From IMG/VR virus record IMGVR_UViG_3300037963_001723, positions 1-57,719 of that record: a DNA stretch of 57,719 nt. The stretch is one strand, 5' to 3'. The DNA is from a virus. A program made the translations under genes and the position numbers. Numbering within the stretch: position 1 is the stretch's first letter; each line of letters starts with the position of its first letter. This document shows positions 42,701 through 51,604 of this stretch, one piece after another. A model generated the notes under the pieces. That model had not been told where the DNA came from. It made no database searches and was given only the letters and a program-made list of their open reading frames with translations.

Positions 42701-45103
42701 AATACTAGTTAAAGGTACCTCACCTCTCATATTTCCAGCTACAAGTCTTTCTTTTAAATTAGCTTCTTGAACATCAGACAATCCTCTTTTATTTACAGTT
42801 CCTTTTCTTTTGCCTTCAGAGTTAACTAAATTGTTTACCTCTTCACGAGTAAACATATTTTGATTACCTATCTTGTAATTAGAAAGTCTTTGAGCGTATT
42901 CTTGTGGGGTTTCCATAAAGGAAGTTCCGTTTTCATAAGAATATTTTTTAAACCAATCTTCATTTATAACTGGTTGATTATTTTTTGTTTTTAAACTTCC
43001 ATCAAAGAAAATATATTTATTACCTTTTTTAGTTAATCTTTTACTAGACAATAACCTGTTTATTAATTGAGTTGCTTCTGCTCCTTTTAAACCAGAGTAT
43101 TCTGATATTTGTTTTCTTGTATATTCTATTGGATTATTAGGATCAGTTTGTTCTTCTCTTACTTTGTTTAATAAATTATCTAATGGCCTTCTATCAAATC
43201 TTTGAGATTGTTCTTGAGATTTTTCTAAAACATTAGAAACATCAATCATAGGACTTGGCGTTCTTTGTTTTGGAATGTCAGCTAATCTTACAACTAATAG
43301 TTCTTTTTGACCTTTAGTCATTTCAGTTAATTTTTTAGCGCCAGTAACTTTTAATGCATATGCTTGAAATTCTTTAGAATTTACTTTTGATGTTATATTT
43401 TTTGAGTTAAGAATTTTTTGAACATTGTTTACAGTTATGTTACCACTTTTAGTTCTTGCTCTTTTTAAAGCTCCCTTACCTTGCTTTTTATTAGAAAACT
43501 CAGCTCTTCTAGCAAAAAAATCACTTATAGATTGTTTATTTGGTAACAATCTATATTTAATAGCTTCTTCAAAAGTAAATGGAATATTTCGTTCTAATTT
43601 ATTTTTTACTTCTTTATTTTTAATTTTAGAAATTCTTGATCTTAATTTATTGTTTAAAGCTAATCTGTATTCTTTATTAGGAACTTCATCTTTTCCTAAT
43701 CCATATAAATCTTGAGCTAATTCTGTTTTGCTTATTGAAGAATATTCTGGAGCAGATGTTTGTATTAATATTGTTTGCGCTGATGAATTACCTTCCACTC
43801 CTAATTCATAAGCATCTTTACTTGTTTGAGCCATTTTTTTAGCATCACTAACAGCTCTTATTAATTTATTAGCATTTATATTTGCTTGTTCTTCTGTGTT
43901 ATAAGTTCCTAATATTCTGCTGTTATCATTTAAATCTACAATATCAAAAAGACCAGAACTTTTATCTTCTACTACTGATGGTTGAAAGTTAACAATGTTT
44001 TGATCGTAAACCTTATGTTGATTTTTTAATTTTTTTACACCAATTCTTTCTTGTTCTTCAGCTAAAATATTTTGTTCTTCTGTGGAATTTATTTCTACTT
44101 CTGATAATGGTATAGCTTTACCTTCATCATCAAATCCCATTCTATATCTACTTCTTGGTAACATAGTTTCAGAAAGTAAATCTACAGTAGCACCCACAGC
44201 ACCACCAACAGTAAACTCATCAAATATACTTTCTCCAATATCTAATGTAGGATCATACAATCCTTTTGCTACTGCTCTTTGTAATAAACCAGCACCAGCT
44301 TCTTGAATACCTTCTGCTAAAGCCTGAGCCCCAACAGAACCAGCTAAGTAAGCTCTTCTTTGTGAACCTAATAATTGACTTAAAGCATCATCAACTAAAA
44401 CTTTACCTTCAGCTGTTTTAGGTATCTTTCTAAATAATCTCCAAAGAGGAGCTAATTCTGTTAAACCTATTGCTCCGCCAGATAACTTAGAAAGAAACTG
44501 TTCCCCACCACTTATTTCAATACCTTTTTCTCTAGCTCTTTCTCTATAATCTAATTGTTCAGAAGCTCCCATACCTACTGCTAAAGGAACTGTTGATATA
44601 GGTATGCCATATTTACTGTATTTTAATGCGTTAGAAGCGATATTTGCTGTCTGACCAACCCTACTAGCAGCTCCTAAACCTGATCCTATGGCGCTTAAAC
44701 CGCCTGATAAGACCATTGGAGCAAAGAAAGAGCCAACATTACCTATACCAGTACCAAATTTAACCGCCCAAGAATCTTCATATCCTTCTCCTATAGAATC
44801 ATTCCAACTATCTGTCCAATCTTGTACAGCATCAAGCATAGGATTATCGTCATCCATACCTCCTAAACTTAAAAGGCCTTCTGCGGTCATTCCTAAACCT
44901 TGCATAAAACCTCTAGGAACAGCTTTTATTGTTTCTTTTACAGTTCCAAATACTGTTGTATTTTCTTGAGAGTCAAAACCTTCTCCAAACTCTTCTGGAA
45001 AATCTTCAGCTAACATTGTATCTAATTGAGATTGTTGTTCCTGACTCATATTGTCAGGTAACTCTAATGTTCTACCGTCTGGAAGTCTTACATACTCAGG
45101 CAT
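36794..45103 (-). CDS. Giant virion-associated polyvalent-type protein, 2769 aa
   Basis: The largest gene of the window. The N-terminus (MPEYVRLPDGRTLELPDNMS) is typical of large internal phage proteins. Near residue 898 NHEVVHALKN carries an HExxH zinc-protease motif. Near 2250-2420, MVTRDPGFIMVNMMRDTLSA and AIPFLNARIQGLDVLYRAG resemble the LPD38 region of polyvalent proteins (memory). A membrane-like helix is near 2455. It is probably packaged and ejected with DNA. It overlaps the next gene by four bases. Confidence 0.75.
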   Translation of the reverse strand: MPEYVRLPDGRTLELPDNMSQEQQSQLDTMLAEDFPEEFGEGFDSQENTTVFGTVKETIKAVPRGFMQGLGMTAEGLLSLGGMDDDNPMLDAVQDWTDSWNDSIGEGYEDSWAVKFGTGIGNVGSFFAPMVLSGGLSAIGSGLGAASRVGQTANIASNALKYSKYGIPISTVPLAVGMGASEQLDYRERAREKGIEISGGEQFLSKLSGGAIGLTELAPLWRLFRKIPKTAEGKVLVDDALSQLLGSQRRAYLAGSVGAQALAEGIQEAGAGLLQRAVAKGLYDPTLDIGESIFDEFTVGGAVGATVDLLSETMLPRSRYRMGFDDEGKAIPLSEVEINSTEEQNILAEEQERIGVKKLKNQHKVYDQNIVNFQPSVVEDKSSGLFDIVDLNDNSRILGTYNTEEQANINANKLIRAVSDAKKMAQTSKDAYELGVEGNSSAQTILIQTSAPEYSSISKTELAQDLYGLGKDEVPNKEYRLALNNKLRSRISKIKNKEVKNKLERNIPFTFEEAIKYRLLPNKQSISDFFARRAEFSNKKQGKGALKRARTKSGNITVNNVQKILNSKNITSKVNSKEFQAYALKVTGAKKLTEMTKGQKELLVVRLADIPKQRTPSPMIDVSNVLEKSQEQSQRFDRRPLDNLLNKVREEQTDPNNPIEYTRKQISEYSGLKGAEATQLINRLLSSKRLTKKGNKYIFFDGSLKTKNNQPVINEDWFKKYSYENGTSFMETPQEYAQRLSNYKIGNQNMFTREEVNNLVNSEGKRKGTVNKRGLSDVQEANLKERLVAGNMRGEVPLTSINRSTDEIFNRERMADKIGKDIEKSLSKLIDKKHDVRVALSPIIRSKSKQKKVGELGKDEGAYYAPLNTIFLNIEAVDPDLNLSEGEIKARLEQVLNHEVVHALKNLDLFTNKEWENLVNSSKRILVPEATDSVAFQNNETFYDRARKMYGDRSIPVQEEEAVAELYRAWSKDAKLLSGQPRSVMQRILDFFQNLIKGLKQSDLPSVEVFATIATRLQAGEIGGRDIAVETGEEAVGALDDSEEEDRPFEAGRGFELATRSLIDTELQTELPQGLFFSRITMPKVPGPQGAAYEYLNNTGQGYPLMSEDKVAQELIKIYEEMRANGNENSFGQAQVEQAYEALGLTMPEGINVPSVGSLMERVTRSFNEGNDYDWYRKLGRSIEALVGRPNMVEFSVVFGITSAQNPPNKNLRATLEVMNRVRQILASGQTYSVESLTTNLHELIRKYNISEKEARSIARTYVNGEWDVKALTSAKTPTYVRSLFLTSQGEYFPFGVMDTHMGNAYGVTPLDKEGKRRQPMFNTNEQGVLQFINTVLSTKRYEVNDTRGGKKFQTFAPDEIQALIWFDQRSNEDQYGEADIESLLQDSLVAPAVKKSKELMEKGLFNTDQSLDIGLQDISDILYKGRQDFLSWDAGADPLYYLQRAVAPQIAVSPKLGSNIYEGDLELSQWEKLSDEIFNAITIESNGRPQIKFLKDLGIPHEIQKTYGGWGAVAEPTYLVTLPGMKVGKKGSEGEVESIAKILASALHQDAVVTIQPDYGGDNTGVIVRKENNEPFTRQDAEAITKGMNDLDGQALGFTFNVIPEDNSVYFIDDTLLSYKVEDVPQEVIYNRVNTFKDHIEKELARILQTPVILDNFFTDGDYYAYEEGDYRDGFEGIQRFSSVSKSPNIQTAANNTLFEPISRVLNQFYEEEGLVPPPQGFSQVDKPNSALYTEKSTESTEQYKIDLEESNEIQWPGGIPPYNLRNALPTSIDSAGKQLNSDNDFSFKYDEIIDDDYKASRQRTRDEFDDFGTGFKPIKFAEDQTVPFARKLLNTLTLPFQFMRGKNADPGENFFNEKTFTTLRQKIVDRHDAFRKVWAKTIGKAKQINMDEADRRIMHDANAIGALTFADRARGHVSAYIKQGGVLEFVKSDGKGGVLPANDYTSGTIKRVPKYLEDGSLVDMKELMALLHTKNAEGKEILLDEHFGNYMIWRRIRSLQANEMFEGSELFKQLEATGKLKDFLNDDYFSQLTNKYPQLIRAAEIYDAINDSMIELARKTGLITDEKAAIFTELSSFYPFYREHENIDTPGYGIFNTDEMNRQFSVFDQKVDPENIGGDFQNPLEAMVLNHLSLATAAAKNVARQRIVDDLEFTKELKPEGVTSPNNIENLVIDLGPKKDSTSLKRKLEQGIDVDGTNIPIDSSQLISVKRNGEEHIYYIDDPAILYSLETMGEPILKGFLRFVGAPSSVLREMVTRDPGFIMVNMMRDTLSAYTTSGADIKPFISTINGFFSEISELEALGVVGGYDLAGDPKDFMKFINKEMRRMGRDKNGGLDTENAVVRIWDALGRVTTKSDAATRQAVYQDVLKKTGNQIEAAFQALEIINFNRRGGDPLFKVLTTAIPFLNARIQGLDVLYRAGAGRYSANVMDTLTEEGKKQISSAAARRFLNRIALLIGVTALYWLFVSDSEEYKELNSKKEIRDDNYIIPLGDRYSFKIPIPFEVGVLTKVLPERFFNLFLGDDNINDFAQATWRQAETTFKVNPFNWQIWAPLQEAFNNRSDYTGREIVPYWMLSSRIPEERYTDNTQLWARTLGAALNISPMKIEHVGKGYFGTLGGYALDLTDRASRMATGTPQIPMGFHNAYVVKRFIGDRAYGGGLVQDFYQMRGELDRLVGTMNELRKQGRLEDVEALMQSHGDLYKQKGRLRWIERYLSKWRQRRNLVMRDKTIDSDTRKALIEQMNLERDRVLMEVPKIKKMVGSPLWGI

Positions 45104-46960
45104 TTAATTGCCTTTTCTGTTTTCTTTATACTCTTGATATGTTTGCACGCCAATATTAGAAGTGCCTAATGACGCATCAATTAGTAAATTAAGATCAGCT
45201 ATCTTTTTTAGAATAACCTCTCTTTCTTTCTCACTTATAGGTTGTTCTAATTGTTTTTGCAAAGTTTCTACCTGACCTTGTAATAAAGTAAGTTTATCTT
45301 TTTTACTTAATGTTCCTAATTTTTGTTGATTAGCCATTAAATTTAAAATACCCATTTTATCTTTTGAAGCTTGTCTATCTTCAGCTACTAACATTTTCTG
45401 TATTCCTGGGAAACCTTTAGCTATATCACCAGGTTGAGTTGCTTGAGAAATAGCACTACCTAAACCAAGTAATAAAGATGTTGTTTTGTTTCTTTGTCTT
45501 TCTTCTGCGCTAGGTAATCCTAATATTCCAGCATATCTTTCTACTTCACTAGCTAACATATCTGGAGTATTTTCTAATTCATCTATTTCAGTTTGTGTAT
45601 CTTCTTTTGGTTGTACTTCTTCAACAACTTTATCATCAGTGCCTACAAAATCACTTACAATAGTTTGACCTTCTTCAGTTTCAAAAGGAACTCTTTCAGC
45701 TTTTCTTTTAATTCTTTTATTAATTCTATCTAAATTAGATTGAGTTTTTTCTATTTCAAGATCTAAAAACTCTAACGCTCTACTATCTCTAAATGTAAGT
45801 TTAGAAGCATCTCCTCCAACTCTTTCTAATATTTCTTTTTCTTTTTGTAATCTTTGATTTTTTAATGTTTCTAGTCCAGCACTGTAATAGTCTAATACTG
45901 CATCATCACCTTCACTAGTAATTTGAGGAGGAACAGCTCTCATAGTATTAAATCTACCTCCTTGATTAAATCTAGCAATACCACCTGTCTTATAACGATT
46001 TTCATTTGTTGTAATATCCATAGTATCAATACCTGCTGCAATATCTAATATTGTTTCATAATCAGCGTCAGGGTACATTTCTCTAGCTTTTGCTATTTCT
46101 TCCCTAGTGGGTTTTGGGATTGAGGTATCTAAACTAGTTAAACCACCTTCGTTATATAATTTAGATTTAACTCCGTCTTTTTTTAGTCTATCTTTATACT
46201 TATCATACTTACCAGAAAAATTTTCAAGTTCAAATTGATAGCTATCTTCGTGAACTAATTCAGGATAACCTCTTGCTAAATTTATTGAATCTTTTTTAGA
46301 AGTGCCTTCAATACCATCAAAAGTGTTTAAAAATAAATCAGGAATATTCATTATCATTCCTATAGTATTATCAACTGCTTCATTTCCTGTATCAGTAACT
46401 GGCGTAAATATATTTCTAAAAGCACTTGGAAGTTCTTTTTTAGAATCTACATTTAAATAATCAGCAAATTTTTTACCTAATTCTGTTCTTGTATCATAAT
46501 CTACAATATTTCCATCATCATCATATATAGGTGGATAATCTTCACGCTGTGTAAAACCTTCTCTTGGAATACCAAGCATTTCTCTAATATCTCCTAATCC
46601 ACCTTCATTATACCTAACAGCTCCTCCATCTGCCATCATTTGAGGGCCAGCTTGAGCAATTCCCCCTGCTGGATTAACCTGGTTTGAGAGAGATGAGGAG
46701 GGACCAAGTGTATTAATGCCAGCAGGAGGTTCGCTTGCAGATTCATTAACTAAATCTTGAGCGACAGTAGTGTCACCAACCATTGACGCTTTTTCAGCGT
46801 CATAAGCCTGCTTATAACGGTTTCTTCTTTCTAACTCTGTTAAAACAAGATACTGAGGAAAAAGACCATCTGGTTGTTGTGCCATTTGTACTAATCTTTG
46901 CATAGGAACATTTTCAAGTTCGTATTGTTGTTCAACTAAATTTTGTCCTAAATTTGCCAT
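45104..46960 (-). CDS. Internal virion or tail protein with GG-RFN-GG motifs, 618 aa
   Basis: The sequence is charged and helical with long Gln/Lys stretches near the C-terminus. Three short repeats stand out: MADGGAVRYNEGGLGD near residue 110, KLYNEGGLTS near 270 and TGGIARFNQGGRF near 330. Related motifs occur in the 1107-residue protein. The N-terminus (NLVEQQYELENVPMQRLVQM) is familiar from marine podovirus internal proteins. An ejection-apparatus role is inferred from position next to the giant protein. Confidence 0.6.
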   Translation of the reverse strand: MANLGQNLVEQQYELENVPMQRLVQMAQQPDGLFPQYLVLTELERRNRYKQAYDAEKASMVGDTTVAQDLVNESASEPPAGINTLGPSSSLSNQVNPAGGIAQAGPQMMADGGAVRYNEGGLGDIREMLGIPREGFTQREDYPPIYDDDGNIVDYDTRTELGKKFADYLNVDSKKELPSAFRNIFTPVTDTGNEAVDNTIGMIMNIPDLFLNTFDGIEGTSKKDSINLARGYPELVHEDSYQFELENFSGKYDKYKDRLKKDGVKSKLYNEGGLTSLDTSIPKPTREEIAKAREMYPDADYETILDIAAGIDTMDITTNENRYKTGGIARFNQGGRFNTMRAVPPQITSEGDDAVLDYYSAGLETLKNQRLQKEKEILERVGGDASKLTFRDSRALEFLDLEIEKTQSNLDRINKRIKRKAERVPFETEEGQTIVSDFVGTDDKVVEEVQPKEDTQTEIDELENTPDMLASEVERYAGILGLPSAEERQRNKTTSLLLGLGSAISQATQPGDIAKGFPGIQKMLVAEDRQASKDKMGILNLMANQQKLGTLSKKDKLTLLQGQVETLQKQLEQPISEKEREVILKKIADLNLLIDASLGTSNIGVQTYQEYKENRKGN

Positions 46961-47850
46961 TAGCTACCTCCTCTCATTGCATTAAACATACCTAAACCAC
47001 CTAGACCTAATCCAAGTGCCTGAGAAAATAATCCTGGTCTTTGTTGATACTGACTTACAGCTCTATCTGGTTGTGTGAAAGAACCATGTAACATATTGCC
47101 ATACATACCTAATTGTTGCTGAGGATATCCTTGCTGTCTTAAGAAATCTTCATAACCTATATCAAGACTTGCTTGTTGCATTCCTCTTTGATCTGCTCCT
47201 ACTGCTTGTAAAGCTCTTAATCTTTCCATAGCAGCAGCTTGTCTTGCTTGACCCATTTCATTTAAATACTTAGCTTGTTCCATTCTTGACAATCTATCTT
47301 GATTAAATCTATTTGAAGCATCCATAAATGCGTCTTGTCTTCCTCTATATTCTAAATCTTCTAATTGTCTATTTCTATTACGCATTCTTTCAGTTTGCAT
47401 AATAGCTTCTCTATATCCTCCAAGACCACCTGTTCTTGCAGCCTCATCTCTTATATCTCTGCCCATCATAGCAGACTCTCTTCTTATTTCTCTTTTAGCT
47501 GGGTCTAATGCTTGAGCAAAATAAGGAGACATATATGTTCTTGATATTGTGTTATTCATAGCAGCTGGAAGAGATTCCATCATGCGAACACCTTGTCTTA
47601 CTTGCCTTGGATCACCAACTCTTGCAATATTAGCAATACCTTGTTGAGCAAATTGTTCTGCTGGAGAATAACCTACTAATCTAGCTTGGCCATAAGGCTG
47701 ATAAGGTTGAAGGCTTTCAAACTCTGAACGCCTAAGTAATGCCTCAAATTCATCTTGAACATATTCAGGTAAATTAGACTGTGTTACAGTTGATGTTGTA
47801 TGGCTTGGTCCGCCACCACCTTTAAATCTTCTTACTCTTCTTCTAAACAT
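46960..47850 (-). CDS. Tail or internal virion protein, 296 aa
   Basis: A basic start (MFRRRVRRFKGGGG) and helical core with TGGLGGYREAIMQTERMRNR and the closing SLDIGYEDFLRQQGYPQQQL, then GMYGNMLHGS, match a conserved protein of marine podoviruses placed between the GNAT-like and internal proteins. The function is not established; a DNA-ejection component is likely. It overlaps the neighbour upstream and the one downstream by one base. Confidence 0.65.
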   Translation of the reverse strand: MFRRRVRRFKGGGGPSHTTSTVTQSNLPEYVQDEFEALLRRSEFESLQPYQPYGQARLVGYSPAEQFAQQGIANIARVGDPRQVRQGVRMMESLPAAMNNTISRTYMSPYFAQALDPAKREIRRESAMMGRDIRDEAARTGGLGGYREAIMQTERMRNRNRQLEDLEYRGRQDAFMDASNRFNQDRLSRMEQAKYLNEMGQARQAAAMERLRALQAVGADQRGMQQASLDIGYEDFLRQQGYPQQQLGMYGNMLHGSFTQPDRAVSQYQQRPGLFSQALGLGLGGLGMFNAMRGGS

Positions 47851-48284
47851 TAATTTAAAAACCTTTTCTGATAAGCTACTGCTATTTTATCCCAAGAATC
47901 ATCTTTCAACCAGTTCCAAAAACCAGGTCTTCCTAAAGCTTCAATTCCATCACACTCAGAATCTTTAGCAAATTTTTCTACAACCTCTAATCCTTCTTTA
48001 GTCCATTTATCTTGATGTCTACCAGCTAAATGATCAATATTAAGCATTCTTAATCCTGACGGATAGTCGTTTATTTGAGTTATACCACATCCTAATATTT
48101 CAGGATATCTTTCTTCTTCATAAAAAATCCATAAATGACTTTCGCCATATAAACATTCTTGTAATAAATCTGATGTGCTTGTTCTTCCGTAACTTCTTTT
48201 AATACTTTTATTTAATAGTTTCTCTACGAAAGGCCACACATGACCTAAATCTTTTGGTTGTACTAATGTTTGTTTTACCTTCAT
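47850..48284 (-). CDS. GNAT-fold virion protein (T7 gp13-like), 144 aa
   Basis: The pattern SHLWIFYEEERYPEILGCGI, LNIDHLAGRHQDKW and KDSECDGIEALGRPGFWNWL is that of acetyltransferase-like proteins found in podovirus virion modules, including T7 gp13. Whether it acetylates anything is unknown; T7 gp13 is needed for morphogenesis. It overlaps genes on both sides by one to four bases. Confidence 0.7.
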   Translation of the reverse strand: MKVKQTLVQPKDLGHVWPFVEKLLNKSIKRSYGRTSTSDLLQECLYGESHLWIFYEEERYPEILGCGITQINDYPSGLRMLNIDHLAGRHQDKWTKEGLEVVEKFAKDSECDGIEALGRPGFWNWLKDDSWDKIAVAYQKRFLN

Positions 48285-51200
48285 GCTGGCATTACCTCAT
48301 CTAAATCAATTGGATCAGGTTGTTTAGGAGTTCCATGTTTAGCGTAACGAACTCTTTGCATAAAATCATCCATTATCTCTGCGCCTTTTTCATTATTACC
48401 ATCACCCAAATCACTTACAACATCAGCAGTAACAATATATTCACCTGGGCTTAAAGCAACCTGTTCTTCTCCTAGAGTTCCAGAAACTCTATCATCCATT
48501 CCTCCGCCTTCACCTTCAATCATTCCTTTTGTTTGTTCTGCTTCAGGGTTTAAATAAGCTTTTAAATTATCTAATTGCTCACTTCCAAATAAAGCAACAA
48601 ATTGAGAAATTATTGTTCCATCATCTTGTATTTCACCTAAAATTACAGAAGATGTTTTTCTTAATAAATCTTTATCTCCTTCTGATAAAGGTTGTCCTTT
48701 TTGTTCTGCAACATCTTCAAAAGAAGATACTAATTGTTCTACTTTAGGATTAGACATCGGTTGTTGCATACGACCTTGAGGTAAAGGTTGCGCATAATCT
48801 TCTATTGTTGCTAATGAAGGACCTCCTTCTTGATATCTATTTACAGTTCCGCCTTCAGCCCATCCTATATTTCCAAAATTAAATCCTGCCCCATAAGGGT
48901 TAAAATCAATTCCATAAGGATTATTGTAAGGTTGAACTGTATTATTTGTTGTATTAGTAGTTGTATTATCTGTTGTATTAGCTGTTGTATTGTTGGTTAT
49001 AGTGTCTGTTCCAGCTCCCCCTGGTAATGTAGTTGTAATATTACCTCCAGTTAAACCGCTTGTATCAGGAATAGTAAAACTACCTCCGCCTACACTTGAA
49101 AGGTCAATATTTGTTCCTGCAGGCAGATAATCTTCAACAGTAACTATACCATCGCCATTAGTATCGCCATCAACACCTGCACCACCGTCTACGGTATCAG
49201 TGCCTGAACTACCGTCAACTGTACTTGAACTTGAAGTGTCTGATGATGAACTTGAAGTTTCTGATGATGAGCTTGAAGTTTCTGATGAACTTGAAGTGTC
49301 TGATGAACTTGAAGTGTCTGATGAACTTGAAGTGTCTGATGAACTTGAGCTTGATCCTATTAGAACCCACTTACCATCAACTAATTCATGCGTTGCTTCA
49401 CCTACAATTTCTTTCGTAGTCTCACCGAATGTTGGTGAATCAGGGTTTTGATCTGTTTTTGTAATTTCTGTTCGACCATCATTTAATGTAACACTTCCTG
49501 TTTGTTGCCAATCAGGTTCTGTATTTTTATCTTCATCATCATCTGAACTTATTGGAACCCAATTTCCGTTTTCATCTTGTTCATGTGTTATTTCACCAGT
49601 ATATTCTTGTTTTTCTTGATTATAACTAGGTGAGTATGGATTAGTATCAATAGATGTAACTAACATTTGACCATTGTCTACTCTTACACTAGTTTTTACT
49701 TCCCAAATAGGTGTTTTGTTACTTTCAGCTACCTCTTGTTCTGTTTTTGTATCACCAAATGTAGGTGAATTAGGATTTTCATCTGTAAATGTTTTTACAA
49801 GGTTTCCGTCATCATTTGTATATGAACCAGTTAAAACCCATTTTGGTTCTTTATCGCCTTTATCTTCTTTATCCTCTTTATTTTCATTTTCATCTTCTGT
49901 AGTTTCTGTTTCTGTAGTTTTACCTTCTATTTGAGCTAATAATTCATCTATTCTTGCATTAAGTGAAGCTATTTGCTCTTCATAAGGATTAGGTTGAGGT
50001 TGTGTGTCTGCTGGCGGTAAAACTGGAGCAGGTCCTCCCATTATTGGATAAGGATATCCTGTAAAAGAAGGAGTTCCATATCCACCGCCACCGAATATTT
50101 CGTCAAATGATTGGTCAGCATATTGATAATAAGGCATATTAGCCATATATTCATCCATATATGAAGACCTACCTATTTCCTCATTACCCATTAAAAACTC
50201 ATTCCAGTCTGAACCGTAAGCATATGGATTGACACTTAAATCTCTTTTAGTAGGATCAATTTCTGGAATACCTCCAGGATTATCTGGAACTTCTATTCTT
50301 CCCATAGGAGTATCATAAGTGCCTCCTACTCCTCCACTAAGAGCTGGATTTCCTCTAATATCAGTAGCGCTTGGAGAAAGATTAGTTAAGTATTGCCATT
50401 CTGGCATAAACCCAGGCATATAATTGCTAGGTGTAGCGTTATAACCACGAGGAGGTGTTGCTCCTACTTCTGTAGGAGGTCTAAACTGACCTGGTTCTCC
50501 TTCATACTGATACCCTGTCTCTTCTGTTGCTCCGTCTCCTCCGTCTCCTCCGTCTCCTCCTGCGTCTGCTCCATCACCTGGTTTTCTCCAGTATGGGTCT
50601 TGGAATGTTGCTCCATTAGGACCTGACCAAGTTCCTGTGCTTGAATCATATGACCAACCATTTGCTACTAAATAAGGATTGTTACCAACTCCAAAATGAC
50701 CTGGAGTAATGCCACCTATATTAAATCTTCTAACAGCTCCGCCTTCATTTCCGTATCTATTAGCATAAGGACCGCCTAATCCTGTTGGTCCAGAACCCCC
50801 AGCTGTTCTTGTTGGGCCAGTTGGATTTAAAGCTACTCTTCCTGGTATTTGTTCTACATAAGCTGCTTTATCAGCTGCTCTTTTATCTTTTCTTGCTTGT
50901 TCTGCATTTTCCATGCTTTCTACATAATTTTTATAGTCTTCTTCTACAGCAATTCCACCCATACCAACTCCTATAGGAGCAAGGTTTGCTGGGCTCATTA
51001 AAGCACTACCAGCGCCTTTCATTCCTGCTTCAGTAAATAAATTGCTCATTCCTGGTTTATTTACAGCAGTTGTTAAATCTGTAATTTGATTACTAGTTAA
51101 ATTTGCAAGCGTATCTTTACCTGTAAGAGTTAATGCGCCTTTAGCACCATCAACTCCTGGAACCCATTCAGTTCCTATACTAGATATCGTTTCAGGGTTA

Positions 51201-51604
51201 AGGCCAAGTTTAGTTCCTTCTTTTGTTAAAGTTCCTGCTGTTTGCCCTGCTTGAGCTACTTGACCAATACCAAAGCCAGTAAGACCAGCTAAAAGACCTT
51301 CTTCAAGACTTCCTGTTACAGCTGTTGTTGCAAGTCCAGAACCTAGAGCAGCGATACCTGAAGTTGCTAAAGGAGATAAAGCCATACTACTTGCTAATGC
51401 TGTGCCACCTAAACTACCTAAAACAGGAGCTAAGAAAGGAAGAAAAGCTTCTGGATATCCTGTATCTGGATTTACAGTTAATGGTGTTAAACTTGCTAAT
51501 CCTTCTACTTCAGCTGGATTAACATGCATTAAGGTAGTATCTCCGTAACGACCTCTGCTCGCTACTTGGTCTGCCATACTCTTATAAGGTCTATTATAGT
51601 TCAT
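48281..51604 (-). CDS. Large repeat-rich tail or internal protein, 1107 aa
   Basis: An Ala/Gly-rich N-terminal part (about 40-230) is followed by RYGNEGGAVRRFNIGG near 290 and a Gly/Pro/Tyr-rich region. Three repeats of about 70 residues follow, each holding a D-NP-SPTFG type core (near 600-770). A Ser/Thr/Asp run, a calcium-site-like DTNGDGIVTVEDYL, an Asn/Thr linker and a closing helical domain with EGGTVNRYQEGG complete it. The layered low complexity suggests a flexible fibre or internal protein. Confidence 0.6.
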   Translation of the reverse strand: MNYNRPYKSMADQVASRGRYGDTTLMHVNPAEVEGLASLTPLTVNPDTGYPEAFLPFLAPVLGSLGGTALASSMALSPLATSGIAALGSGLATTAVTGSLEEGLLAGLTGFGIGQVAQAGQTAGTLTKEGTKLGLNPETISSIGTEWVPGVDGAKGALTLTGKDTLANLTSNQITDLTTAVNKPGMSNLFTEAGMKGAGSALMSPANLAPIGVGMGGIAVEEDYKNYVESMENAEQARKDKRAADKAAYVEQIPGRVALNPTGPTRTAGGSGPTGLGGPYANRYGNEGGAVRRFNIGGITPGHFGVGNNPYLVANGWSYDSSTGTWSGPNGATFQDPYWRKPGDGADAGGDGGDGGDGATEETGYQYEGEPGQFRPPTEVGATPPRGYNATPSNYMPGFMPEWQYLTNLSPSATDIRGNPALSGGVGGTYDTPMGRIEVPDNPGGIPEIDPTKRDLSVNPYAYGSDWNEFLMGNEEIGRSSYMDEYMANMPYYQYADQSFDEIFGGGGYGTPSFTGYPYPIMGGPAPVLPPADTQPQPNPYEEQIASLNARIDELLAQIEGKTTETETTEDENENKEDKEDKGDKEPKWVLTGSYTNDDGNLVKTFTDENPNSPTFGDTKTEQEVAESNKTPIWEVKTSVRVDNGQMLVTSIDTNPYSPSYNQEKQEYTGEITHEQDENGNWVPISSDDDEDKNTEPDWQQTGSVTLNDGRTEITKTDQNPDSPTFGETTKEIVGEATHELVDGKWVLIGSSSSSSDTSSSSDTSSSSDTSSSSETSSSSSETSSSSSDTSSSSTVDGSSGTDTVDGGAGVDGDTNGDGIVTVEDYLPAGTNIDLSSVGGGSFTIPDTSGLTGGNITTTLPGGAGTDTITNNTTANTTDNTTTNTTNNTVQPYNNPYGIDFNPYGAGFNFGNIGWAEGGTVNRYQEGGPSLATIEDYAQPLPQGRMQQPMSNPKVEQLVSSFEDVAEQKGQPLSEGDKDLLRKTSSVILGEIQDDGTIISQFVALFGSEQLDNLKAYLNPEAEQTKGMIEGEGGGMDDRVSGTLGEEQVALSPGEYIVTADVVSDLGDGNNEKGAEIMDDFMQRVRYAKHGTPKQPDPIDLDEVMPA
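49219..49355. repeat. 18-21 bp tandem repeats coding a Ser-rich run
   Basis: Inside the 1107-residue gene the unit GTGTCTGATGAACTTGAA and close variants are repeated seven times in a row (some units with three more bases). They code for SSSSDTSSSSET-type sequence on the minus strand. Such slippage-prone DNA probably varies in copy number between related phages and sets the length of a flexible linker. Confidence 0.75.

Noticed and set aside
49200-49451. Plus-strand frame of 83 codons with ELEVSDDELEVSD repeats
   Set aside because: It is the antisense reading of the Ser-rich tandem repeat in the large tail gene; no ribosome site or neighbouring plus-strand gene supports it.
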